Under the pieces are notes generated by a model. The model did not search any database. It saw only the letters and a list, made by a program, of their open reading frames with translations, and was not told the origin of the DNA. The translations under genes were made by a program, and so were the position numbers. Shown here in pieces: positions 1 to 6,168 of a stretch of 22,625 nucleotides of DNA. Position 1 is the first letter of the stretch. Every line of letters begins with the position of its first letter. This stretch comes from Chloroflexia bacterium (GTDB lineage Bacteria > Chloroflexota > Chloroflexia > Thermomicrobiales > JALYUS01), in the NCBI GenBank assembly GCA_025928215.1, contig JAICJW010000015.1:1-22625 (forward strand), given 5' to 3'.

Positions 1-211
1 CGACCCGTGCGGCGAGGCTGAGAGCCGGTTCGCCAGTGCCGCTTGCGAGATCGAGTATCCGCATTCCCGGCTCCGGCTCCGCCCATGCGATCAACAGGTC
101 GGTGACGCTCTGCCACCATTCGGTGAGGATCGGATGCCAGCGCCGCCACTTCGCCGCCCGCTCCGACCAGTTCCAGGCATCGTCGGCGTTGTCGCGTACG
201 TGGTCTGCCAT
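1..211 (-). CDS. Class I SAM-dependent methyltransferase, N-terminal part (cut by window edge)
   Basis: The gene enters from the left edge, so only the first 70 or so residues are visible. The reading begins MADHVRDNADDAW and reaches a glycine-rich loop, ILDLASGTGEPALSLA, at about residues 51-66. This is the classic motif I of class I methyltransferases, which binds S-adenosylmethionine. The start at 211 has a GGAG Shine-Dalgarno core just upstream. The Trp-rich segment before motif I (WNWSERAAKWRRWHP) resembles the N-terminal cap of UbiE/Methyltransf_11-type enzymes. The gene lies 19 bases downstream of the DUF2283 gene on the same strand and could be co-transcribed with it. The substrate cannot be told from this fragment. 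Confidence 0.85.
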   Translation of the reverse strand, partial: MADHVRDNADDAWNWSERAAKWRRWHPILTEWWQSVTDLLIAWAEPEPGMRILDLASGTGEPALSLAARV

Positions 212-230
212 GCATTGCTCCGGCTATGAA

Positions 231-485
231 TCAGGCGAATACGTGGATGTGCTCAGTTTCGAGCAATCGAGCGATCTCATCCATCATCGGCAGGCCATCG
301 AGATTGACGTCTCTGCTCACATACAACAGTTCAACACCGACCGGCTCACCGTCGGATGCGTAGTCAACATTCCGGTAATCATCGAGGATATCCATATGAT
401 CCCACGGTGCGTCTTGGAAGGTGATGAATGCGGCATCGGCGTCTGGATCGTATTCCACGTACGGCATCTGGCGTTGTTCATTCAT
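231..485 (-). CDS. DUF2283 family small protein
   Basis: An 84-residue protein starting MNEQRQMPYVEYDPDAD. The segment YVEYDPDADAAFITF, followed by GVELLYVS and a C-terminal helix, fits the DUF2283 family, whose members typically begin with a Y-D-x-x-x-D-A-x-Y/F-I/V strand. The start at 485 is chosen because its ATG overlaps the stop of the upstream DUF4258 gene in an ATGA junction, which indicates translational coupling. An upstream extension in the same frame lies inside the DUF4258 gene and has no family similarity. The biochemical role is not established. The pairing with DUF4258 suggests an antitoxin-like or regulatory partner, which is inference. Confidence 0.8.
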   Translation of the reverse strand: MNEQRQMPYVEYDPDADAAFITFQDAPWDHMDILDDYRNVDYASDGEPVGVELLYVSRDVNLDGLPMMDEIARLLETEHIHVFA

Positions 486-700
486 TTCGTCACCTTCACT
501 GTGAGGATATGCGGTGGCTGCGACGCCTTGCGGATGCCTACCTGTACCGTCCATCCATAGAGAGCGCCGTAATAGATCGGGTTACCTTCGGCATGGCGGC
601 GGGGCTTCGCGCAATGACGTACGAGCGTCTCGACGTCCGATTCCGTGAAGTTCCGTGGGGCCATGCGCCGTTCCGCATGCTTCGTGTAGGTGAACCGCAT
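482..700 (-). CDS. DUF4258 family small protein (toxin-like partner of DUF2283)
   Basis: A 72-residue basic protein. It opens with FTYTKHAERRMAPRNFTESDVE and ends ILTVKVTK, which is the DUF4258 pattern: an H-A-x-x-R-M helix near the N-terminus, then a G-x-x-x-Y..L strand and a terminal beta strand. A GAGAGG Shine-Dalgarno lies 8 bases before the ATG at 700. The stop overlaps the start of the DUF2283 gene by four bases. DUF4258 proteins are small and are often found beside DUF2283 or antitoxin-like genes, so a toxin-antitoxin-like module is plausible but unproven. Confidence 0.8.
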   Translation of the reverse strand: MRFTYTKHAERRMAPRNFTESDVETLVRHCAKPRRHAEGNPIYYGALYGWTVQVGIRKASQPPHILTVKVTK

Positions 701-759
701 CGCCCATACCTCTCAGTGTACCACCGCCATTCACCCCGATCAGGAGAGATCGCGCGATG

Positions 760-1749
760 TTACTCCACTGGTCGCGCCGGTGTGAGATGAGGCGCGAGGA
801 AGCGCCACGCCTCGCGTCGCGAGGCGCGGGCCAGCGGTGTATCGAGCCGGTTGAAGGCGTGGCCGCCGGGCGCATTGTCGTAGATCTTGTACTGAAACGA
901 TTCGCCCTTCCCCTCCGCCTTAAGCGCCTGAATCAGCCGCTCGACTTCCAGCACATTGACATCCTCATCGTTCGTCGTTGTGTGAATGAGGAGCGGCGTC
1001 CCGGCGTAGCGGTGGGCCTGCCATGACGGAGAGCGGCGGCGATACTCCGCGACATTCTCCTCCGCCGTCTTGCCGACATGATAGGGTGCGGACATCATGT
1101 CGCGATATCCCTGGCTCTTGTATCCCATCCGCGCGACGAGATCGCTGACCGGCACCGCCGCGTATGCCGCCGCGTAGTCGTGCGGGTGGTCGAAGATATT
1201 GAGGAGTGCGTGCATGCCACCGTGGCTCCAGCCGACGATACCGACCCGCGCGGGATCGAGGAAGGGATAGGTCTCGATGGCAAAGTTCCGCGCCGCGTAC
1301 GAATCTTCTGTCTCCAGTCCGCCGTAATCTATCTGCTCGTAGAAGGCGCGGCCATATCCCGTGCTGCCCCGGTATTCCGGCGCGATCACGGTGTAGCCCT
1401 GCTCCACCAATTCCCGTACGACGTTCGTCGCCCCGGAACCGAAGTTCGCGTGGATGCCGCCGTGAACCTGCACGATCAGCGGGTGCTTTCCGCTCCGGTC
1501 GAGATCGCGCGGGATGAAGACGTACGCACGCACGACGAGCGGATTGCCCGCTCCTTGCGCGGTCGGATTCGGGGTGTTGCGCGGCGGCGGCCCGGTGAAG
1601 GAGACGAGTTCGATTGCCGCGACATCGCCGAGCCGCTGATAGAACATCAAGTCGTCAACCTGCCGCGAGAGCAGATCCATCGTGTGCTTCTGATCCTCGA
1701 CGGCCCGTTCCAATTTTCGGATCAGCGCATCCCGCGCGTCATTCTCCAT
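760..1749 (-). CDS. S9 family (prolyl oligopeptidase-like) peptidase or alpha/beta hydrolase
   Basis: A 329-residue protein with an alpha/beta-hydrolase catalytic domain from about residue 85. The oxyanion region is VHGGIHANFGSGA (about 95-107). The nucleophile elbow is GWSHGG with Ser175, and the acid is probably Asp261 or Asp263 in TTNDEDVN. The histidine is His297 in GGHAF. YRGSTGYGRAFYE (126-138) is typical of the S9 peptidase catalytic domain. There is no beta-propeller. Instead the first 85 residues form a short, partly helical N-terminus, so this is a compact relative of acylaminoacyl-peptidases. No signal peptide is seen, so it is probably cytoplasmic. The ATG at 1749 follows a strong AAGGAGGAG site. 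Substrate specificity (peptide or ester) cannot be assigned. Confidence 0.9.
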   Translation of the reverse strand: MENDARDALIRKLERAVEDQKHTMDLLSRQVDDLMFYQRLGDVAAIELVSFTGPPPRNTPNPTAQGAGNPLVVRAYVFIPRDLDRSGKHPLIVQVHGGIHANFGSGATNVVRELVEQGYTVIAPEYRGSTGYGRAFYEQIDYGGLETEDSYAARNFAIETYPFLDPARVGIVGWSHGGMHALLNIFDHPHDYAAAYAAVPVSDLVARMGYKSQGYRDMMSAPYHVGKTAEENVAEYRRRSPSWQAHRYAGTPLLIHTTTNDEDVNVLEVERLIQALKAEGKGESFQYKIYDNAPGGHAFNRLDTPLARASRREAWRFLAPHLTPARPVE

Positions 1750-1800
1750 TCCCCACTCCTCCTTCGATCAAGCGAACCGCTAAGAAGACGCATTGTTCTT

Positions 1801-2316
1801 TCAGTAATGCACCAAGATGCCGGCGATGCCTGCGGCGAGGAGGATGAAGACCGGGTTCCACTTTGGCCGCAGGATGACGATGACGGGCGCGGCGAGGGCG
1901 ATCAGCCAGTCCGCGATCCCGGTCGCCGCGCCACGCACGATGGAAAATGCCGTCCAGAAGAGGATACCGATGACCGCGAGGCCGATCATCCGCATCGCGC
2001 CGATCACGCGCGGATTCTGCGCGACGCGGCGATGGAGCGCGGAGAGCGGCAGCACGAGGAATGAGGGGAGGACATTCGCCACTGATGCCGCGCCCGCCCC
2101 GCCGACGCCGCCGACGAGGTAGCCGAGCGCGATCACGTACAGCCCGTTCGGCCCCGGACTGATCCGCCCGACCGCGAGCGCCTGCCCGATCTGCGCATCC
2201 GTCGCCCAGCCGCGATCATGTACGAGGCTCTGGACGAGGATTGGCAGGCTCCCCAGCCCGCCGAAGGAGAGCGTGCACGCCTTGAGGAACTGCCAGAAGA
2301 GCGTCAGGAGGTTCAT
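1801..2316 (-). CDS. chrA: Chromate transporter half-protein, second gene of the pair
   Basis: A 171-residue hydrophobic protein starting MNLLTLFWQFLK. It has the CHR-domain hallmarks FGGLGSLPIL near the N-terminus and RISPGPNGLY at about residues 56-65, followed by four or five membrane segments. Full-length ChrA has two homologous halves. Here they are separate genes, as in the short-chain CHR (SCHR) pairs, and the two products are expected to assemble in the inner membrane for chromate efflux. Its ATG overlaps the stop of the upstream half by four bases (ATGA), so translation is coupled. A longer upstream reading in this frame only covers the neighbour's 3' end and was not used. Confidence 0.9.
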   Translation of the reverse strand: MNLLTLFWQFLKACTLSFGGLGSLPILVQSLVHDRGWATDAQIGQALAVGRISPGPNGLYVIALGYLVGGVGGAGAASVANVLPSFLVLPLSALHRRVAQNPRVIGAMRMIGLAVIGILFWTAFSIVRGAATGIADWLIALAAPVIVILRPKWNPVFILLAAGIAGILVHY

Positions 2317-3002
2317 GCGCGGCTCGCCTCCTCCGCTACCGGCGCCGGCTGTGCCACTGCGGCCGGTCGGGGCGGATGCATGCTGAAGACGCGCGGGAAG
2401 AGCGCGCCAATCACGCCCATCGTCACGAGAATCAGCGGGACGGGCAGATGGAGGAGGCCGACGAGCAAGCCACAGGCGAGCATCACGAGCAACCCGCGCA
2501 GCCGGTCCCACCCCTGACCGAGTTGACCGCCACTCATTTGCACGACGATCGCGAAGGTCATTCCGCCAGTCGCGGGGACGATCCCCGCGAGGACTGCCCC
2601 GGCGATCAGATTCCCCTGCACGACGGTGATAAAGACGGAAAGAAGGGTTGTGATGATGATGGCAGGCGCGAGCAGCCCCGCGAGGGTAGCAGCAACGCCG
2701 CCCATTCCGGCCATCATTTTTCCCATCACGATAGATTGCGCGATGATGTTTGTTCCCGGCGTCAGTTTGGAGAGCGCGAACGCCTCGTTGTACTGATCAC
2801 CCGTGATCCAGCGGCGGCGCTGTACGAACTCGCGCCGCATCAGATAGAGCGTTGCCGCCCCGCCGCCGAACGAGAACACGCCGATTCGCAGCCAGACAAG
2901 GAAAAGCTCCCTCAGCCGGGGCGGATGCGGATCGAGAGCGGCCTGCTCCTCGGGGAGCGGCAGTGGCTCGTCGTCAATCGGTGCGGTCGTACGCTGCTCC
3001 AA
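2313..3002 (-). CDS. chrA: Chromate transporter half-protein, first gene of the pair
   Basis: A 229-residue membrane protein of the CHR family. A hydrophilic, acidic, Pro-rich N-terminal extension of about 28 residues precedes ELFLVWLRIGVFSFGGGAA, which holds the conserved F-x-F-G-G-G. ALSKLTPGTNI follows (the PGP/PGT motif), then further membrane helices and a Pro/Ala-rich C-terminal tail. The start is a TTG codon preceded by an extended AGGAGGAAGG ribosome site 6 bases upstream, and no ATG fits as well. It is translationally coupled to the second half. The pair is divergent from the coiled-coil membrane gene at 3162. Transport of chromate is known for the family, but the ion moved here is not proven. 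Confidence 0.9.
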   Translation of the reverse strand: MEQRTTAPIDDEPLPLPEEQAALDPHPPRLRELFLVWLRIGVFSFGGGAATLYLMRREFVQRRRWITGDQYNEAFALSKLTPGTNIIAQSIVMGKMMAGMGGVAATLAGLLAPAIIITTLLSVFITVVQGNLIAGAVLAGIVPATGGMTFAIVVQMSGGQLGQGWDRLRGLLVMLACGLLVGLLHLPVPLILVTMGVIGALFPRVFSMHPPRPAAVAQPAPVAEEASRA

Positions 3003-3161
3003 AGTCTGCCTTCCTCCTCGCGGTATGCGATCACCGCGACTATCGTACCCGATTTATTGCCCACTGCCCGCGACGTGTTGCCTGATGTGCGATGATTCCT
3101 CGCGGCCCGTTTCCTGCTTCTCAAAATGATGGGCGGCATAGATGAGAATGAGTGGAGCGCG

Positions 3162-3929
3162 ATGGAGATTCTCGAAGACGTGCAAATACGACCGGCAACA
3201 CCGGGGCGCGCGATCCGCCGGTTGCTCGATGGCGTGCGCGTTTTCACCGTGCTGGCGGTGATCGTCGCGCTGATCGGGATCGGCGTGTCGGTCACGGTCA
3301 ATTGGCGCATCGGTGAGGCCGAGCGTGGGGCGCAAGATCAGTTACGCGGCTTGAGCCGTACCGCCGCGCAATCCGCGCAGACGCTTCGCAGTGTGACGGA
3401 TGCTAGCACGCAGGGCGGCGCGACGGTAGATAGCGCGACCACGTCGCTCCGCCAGGTGTCCGGCACGATCCGGGACACCGCCGGGACCATTGAAGCGACA
3501 GCAGGCATCTTCGATTTCACCATCCCGATCACGAACACACGTCCGCTCGCCGGTGTGGATCAGTCCTTCCGCCAGCAGGCAGATCAACTGCGGACGATTG
3601 CCACGCAGATTGACCAAACGAACGATTCGCTCGGCAAGAACGCGGGGAGCCTGCGCGCAATCGGGCAGCAGGTGGGGCTGGTCGCGAACAACACCGACGA
3701 TCTCGCGAACCAACTCCAACGCTTCGCCGATGGCCCCGGCCCGAACAGCGTCCCCGCAGTGGCGCGCGATGTCCGTGTGTTGCTGATCTGGAGCGTCGTG
3801 CTGCACATTCTCATTCTCGGTTTCGCCCTCTCTTTTTACATCCTCGCGACCACGCTGCGGCAGGTCACGTATGATATTCCCCATATCGCGTACCGCGAAG
3901 AAGCGGCGTCGAGCGTAGATGGAGAGTAA
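3162..3929 (+). CDS. Coiled-coil membrane protein of unknown function
   Basis: A 255-residue protein with one membrane helix at about residues 28-48 (TVLAVIVALIGIGVSVTV) and a second near the C-terminus (about 207-231). Between them is a long Gln/Thr/Ser/Asp-rich helical region with heptad-like spacing. The layout resembles the periplasmic sensor part of chemoreceptor-like proteins, but no HAMP or signalling domain is present. I do not recognise the family. An ATG at 3126 is in frame but has no ribosome site, while the ATG at 3162 has GGAG five bases upstream, so the latter is preferred. The stop codon abuts the next gene, so the two are likely expressed together. Confidence 0.75.
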   Translation: MEILEDVQIRPATPGRAIRRLLDGVRVFTVLAVIVALIGIGVSVTVNWRIGEAERGAQDQLRGLSRTAAQSAQTLRSVTDASTQGGATVDSATTSLRQVSGTIRDTAGTIEATAGIFDFTIPITNTRPLAGVDQSFRQQADQLRTIATQIDQTNDSLGKNAGSLRAIGQQVGLVANNTDDLANQLQRFADGPGPNSVPAVARDVRVLLIWSVVLHILILGFALSFYILATTLRQVTYDIPHIAYREEAASSVDGE

Positions 3930-3934
3930 TGCGC

Positions 3935-4741
3935 ATGCGACGAGGATGGATAATCGGCAGCTTTGTGCTTCTGGTCATCGCGATAACCGCGCCCCCGGCG
4001 AGCGCGGCGCAGTTCGCCACCCCCGCCTTCCAGACGCAGTGGGTGGCGGGCGAGGCGATCACACCGAACTTCTGGGGGCCGCTTGCCACTGCGCCGGATC
4101 CCCGGCAGGAGTACTACAAAGATGCCCCCGCCGGGCAACGCCTCGTCCAGTACTTCGATAAAGGGCGGATGGAGTGGACGGACCCGCCTGGCCTCGCCAC
4201 CAATGGTCTTCTCCCCGTTGAGATGATTCGCGGGCGCGTCCAGTTCGGCGACGATATCTTCGTCAGCAAGCCGCCGCCGGAGATCGCGATTGCCGGTGAT
4301 CCGAGCAACGCGGGGCCGACGTACGCGACCCTCGGCGGTCGGGCGAGTGGCATCCTCGCCCCGGCGCCGGTGCAGACTGGTGCGCCGGTTACGACGGTAA
4401 TGTCCGCGACGGGTGATCTCTCGCAAGGCCCGCCCGCCCCCGGCACCACGCTCTCCGGCTACGACGCGGCGACGCGGCATAATGTCGCGTCCGTCTTCCT
4501 CGATTATCGCAACCGCGTTGGCCTCGCGACGATTGGCCTGGCGATTTCCGAACCTTTCCGCGCGGGTTTTGTCGTCAACGGGCAACCAAAAGAGGTCGTC
4601 GTGCAGGTCTTTGAGCGGCGGGTGCTGACATACACCGCGGCAAACACGCCCGCCTTTCAGGTGGAGATGGGCAATGCGGGCCGGCACTACTACCAATGGC
4701 GGTATCCGCCCGGTGCGCCGCCGCTCCAACCGCCGCAGTAG
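3935..4741 (+). CDS. Secreted protein of a Chloroflexota-type family (FERRVLTY...VEMGN signature)
   Basis: A 268-residue protein with a clear signal peptide: MRRGW, a hydrophobic core, then cleavage after about APPASA. The mature part begins with a loop rich in aromatic and Asp residues (KGRMEWTDP, then GLATNGLLPVEMIRG), then a linker. It ends with VQVFERRVLTYTAANTPAF and VEMGNAGRHYYQWRYP. I recognise this ending from secreted proteins in Chloroflexota genomes, where the C-terminus also follows lipoprotein or peptidase domains. Its function is not established. An ATG at 3929 is also in frame, but the GGAGAG site lies only 2 bases from it and 8 from 3935, so 3935 is preferred. The gene overlaps or abuts the preceding coiled-coil gene and is probably co-transcribed with it. 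Confidence 0.8.
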   Translation: MRRGWIIGSFVLLVIAITAPPASAAQFATPAFQTQWVAGEAITPNFWGPLATAPDPRQEYYKDAPAGQRLVQYFDKGRMEWTDPPGLATNGLLPVEMIRGRVQFGDDIFVSKPPPEIAIAGDPSNAGPTYATLGGRASGILAPAPVQTGAPVTTVMSATGDLSQGPPAPGTTLSGYDAATRHNVASVFLDYRNRVGLATIGLAISEPFRAGFVVNGQPKEVVVQVFERRVLTYTAANTPAFQVEMGNAGRHYYQWRYPPGAPPLQPPQ

Positions 4742-4787
4742 CGGAGAACGAGATGTTGTCGCCGGTCGCGGGGAAACGACCGTCTCG

Positions 4788-4796
4788 TGGTACACT
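4788..4796 (+). promoter_or_regulatory. Candidate extended -10 promoter for the selenoprotein gene
   Basis: TGGTACACT forms TG-N-TACACT, an extended -10 element. It lies about 55 bases ahead of the ribosome site of the selenoprotein gene and follows the preceding stop codon at 4741. No convincing -35 box is visible, which extended -10 promoters can tolerate. The call rests on the motif alone. Confidence 0.35.
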
Positions 4797-4866
4797 CTCA
4801 GTGAGTAAGCGCGAAACATGCGCGATCGCTCAATTGACTGTTCGGCGTCGTAAGGAGAGATGAGTA

Positions 4867-5118
4867 ATGGCGACGGAGACGACAATTTCCATCGAATACT
4901 GCACCGCCTGAGGGTACCTCGATCGGGCCGTCAGTTTGGCGGACACACTGCTTCACGACTACAAGAACAAGGTCAGCGCATTGACGTTCAAGCCGTCCTC
5001 AGGGGGCGTCTTCGAGATCACGGTGAACGGGTCCCTCATTCATTCCAAGAAGGAGACAGACCAGTTCCCGGACGAAGAGACTGTCGTCAAGCGGGTCGGT
5101 GAGATGGTCGGCGCGTAA
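4867..5118 (+). CDS. SelW/Rdx family selenoprotein with in-frame TGA (selenocysteine) in a CxxU motif
   Basis: Reading from ATG 4867 gives 83 residues, MATETTISIEYCTA-U-GYLDRAV and onward to VVKRVGEMVGA, with codon 15 (4909-4911) being TGA. Taking TGA as selenocysteine (U) gives the CTAU redox motif at the end of the first beta strand, the position and context of CGAU-GY in vertebrate SelW. Further down, GGVFEITVNGSLIHSKK matches the family's G-x-F-E-x-x-V-x-G-x-LIHSKK core, and the length is normal for SelW. AAGGAG lies 9 bases before the ATG. The family is thioredoxin-fold (Rdx: SelW, SelT, SelH, SelV) and is linked to thiol redox reactions; the exact partner is unknown. Standard gene calling would give either a truncated 60-residue product or an out-of-frame ORF from 4860. 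The organism must also carry selA, selB, selC and selD, which are not in this window. Confidence 0.88.
4928..4942 (+). promoter_or_regulatory. Candidate bacterial SECIS hairpin
   Basis: CCGTCA (4928-4933) can pair with TGGCGG (4937-4942) as six pairs, including one G-U, around a three-base loop GTT (4934-4936). The loop starts 22 bases after the TGA. As I recall the bacterial SECIS consensus, the apical loop lies about 16-37 bases after TGA, is 3-14 bases long and has a G in its first two positions; all three hold here. A competing small hairpin (GAGG/CCTC, 4910-4920) covers the TGA itself. Confidence 0.6.
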
Positions 5119-5134
5119 GCGAACTTCATCCCCG

Positions 5135-5196
5135 GCCCCGCTCCATCGCCGTAGAGCACGAGCGTATTCCGTGATCGCGGAGCGATGGAGCGGGGC
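5135..5196 (+). terminator. Long perfect inverted repeat, probable terminator of the selenoprotein gene
   Basis: GCCCCGCTCCATCGC (5135-5149) is exactly repeated in reverse complement at 5182-5196, giving a 15-bp GC-rich stem with a 32-base loop. It begins 16 bases after the selenoprotein stop and is followed by a T-containing tail (ACTTATTTCT). The loop is long for a classic Rho-independent terminator, but the position and stem strength fit termination or 3'-end protection. Confidence 0.6.
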
Positions 5197-5303
5197 ACTT
5201 ATTTCTCAGCGCTCAGTCCTCTCCTTGACGCGGGGCGGATTTGGCGGTTCCATACCCTCATCGCCGCAACGGCGCGGTGACGATGCGGAAGGGCTTCACC
5301 ATT

Positions 5304-5501
5304 ATGTTGCAGGGTAAGCGTTTCGTCCTCTGGCTTTTCGGCGCGCTGCTCATCGTTTCGATCCTCTTTATGATCGGCACTGCGGCGCTTGCCCACGGCA
5401 AGGCGGATGTCTGCCGGGGCTATTACGACCCGCAGCAGCAGGCGGCCTGTGCCGCGACGGCCACTGTCGGGCCGCCGCCGGGTATCGTGAAGTATCATTG
5501 A
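5304..5501 (+). CDS. Small single-span membrane protein, unknown function
   Basis: A 65-residue protein, MLQGKRF, then a hydrophobic segment at about residues 7-30 (FVLWLFGALLIVSILFMIGTAA). A short hydrophilic tail with two cysteines follows (ADVCRGYYDPQQQAACAAT). The N-terminus could be a signal peptide ending near ALA-HG, or a membrane anchor. An alternative in-frame ATG lies at 5283, but the purine-rich GGAAGGG (5286-5292) precedes 5304, so 5304 is preferred. I do not recognise a family. It lies 64 bases ahead of the nitroreductase gene on the same strand, and the two could be co-transcribed. Confidence 0.5.
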   Translation: MLQGKRFVLWLFGALLIVSILFMIGTAALAHGKADVCRGYYDPQQQAACAATATVGPPPGIVKYH

Positions 5502-5565
5502 GGACGGCGAAAGCAGACGTTCAGGCACAACACACTGCCGGAATTTGGGAAAGGGGAAGGCACTG

Positions 5566-6120
5566 ATGGCAACGCTCGCGAACGCGCATGCGGTGATCGA
5601 AGAAATGCGCCATGTCCGGCAGGCCCGGCTCTATCGGCCCGATCCGGTGCCCGAAGATGTGTTGAACGATCTCCTTGAAATCGCGCGCTGGACGGGTAGC
5701 TCGCGCAATTCCCAACCCTGGCATTTCGTCGTCGTGACGGACAAGGAGCACCTGCGGCAGCTCAGCCAATTGCGCACGCCGATCAACTGGATGGCCGATG
5801 CGCCACTCGCCATTGTGATCGTGCTCAATGGAGCGAGCGAGATGAGCGAAGCCTACGACGAAGGCCGCGTCACCGAGCGCCTGCTCATCGGGGCGCGCCT
5901 GCTCGGTCTCGGTGGCGGCACCGCATGGTTTGCCGCGCCGGAGGAAGAGCGGCGCGCGAAGGAAATCCTTGGTATTCCCGCCGAGCGAACCGCGCACTCC
6001 GCAGTTGTCCTTGGCTATCCCACCACCTTGAAGGATCATCGGCCGAACGCGAATACCCCCGGACGCAAGCCGCTCTCCGAGATCGTCAGCCACGGTCAGT
6101 TCGGCGCATCGAAGGCATAA
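5566..6120 (+). CDS. Nitroreductase family FMN-dependent oxidoreductase
   Basis: A 184-residue protein with the nitroreductase fold. RQARLYRPDPVPEDVLNDLLEIARWTGSSRNSQPWHFVVV (residues 17-56, here in parts) carries the FMN phosphate-binding basic segment and the S-x-x-N-x-Q-P-W motif. RLLIGARLLGLGGGTAWF (about 108-125) and the EILGIP..AHSAVVLGYP segment near the C-terminus complete the fold. Enzymes of this family use NAD(P)H to reduce nitroaromatics, quinones or flavins in the cytoplasm; the substrate here is unknown. The start at 5566 follows GGGGAAGG by five bases. It is convergent with murA, leaving 48 bases between the stops. Confidence 0.9.
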   Translation: MATLANAHAVIEEMRHVRQARLYRPDPVPEDVLNDLLEIARWTGSSRNSQPWHFVVVTDKEHLRQLSQLRTPINWMADAPLAIVIVLNGASEMSEAYDEGRVTERLLIGARLLGLGGGTAWFAAPEEERRAKEILGIPAERTAHSAVVLGYPTTLKDHRPNANTPGRKPLSEIVSHGQFGASKA

Positions 6121-6168
6121 CCACGACCGACTTCGGCTGCGGCGTCTTAGCGGTCTGAGAACGATCGC

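Noticed and set aside
715..723. TGGTACACT on the minus strand ahead of the DUF4258 gene, the same motif as at 4788-4796
   Set aside because: As a -10 element it would place the transcript start within or after the ribosome site, so it is probably not the working promoter.
4860..5102. Overlapping +1 reading frame MSNGDGDD..., starting at ATG 4860
   Set aside because: It is Arg-rich with no family similarity, and its ATG is only two bases from the ribosome site. The frame from 4867 with TGA as Sec fits the SelW family.
5225..5253. TTGACG followed by TTCCAT as a promoter for the small membrane gene
   Set aside because: The -35-like box is good but the -10 position has no recognisable match.
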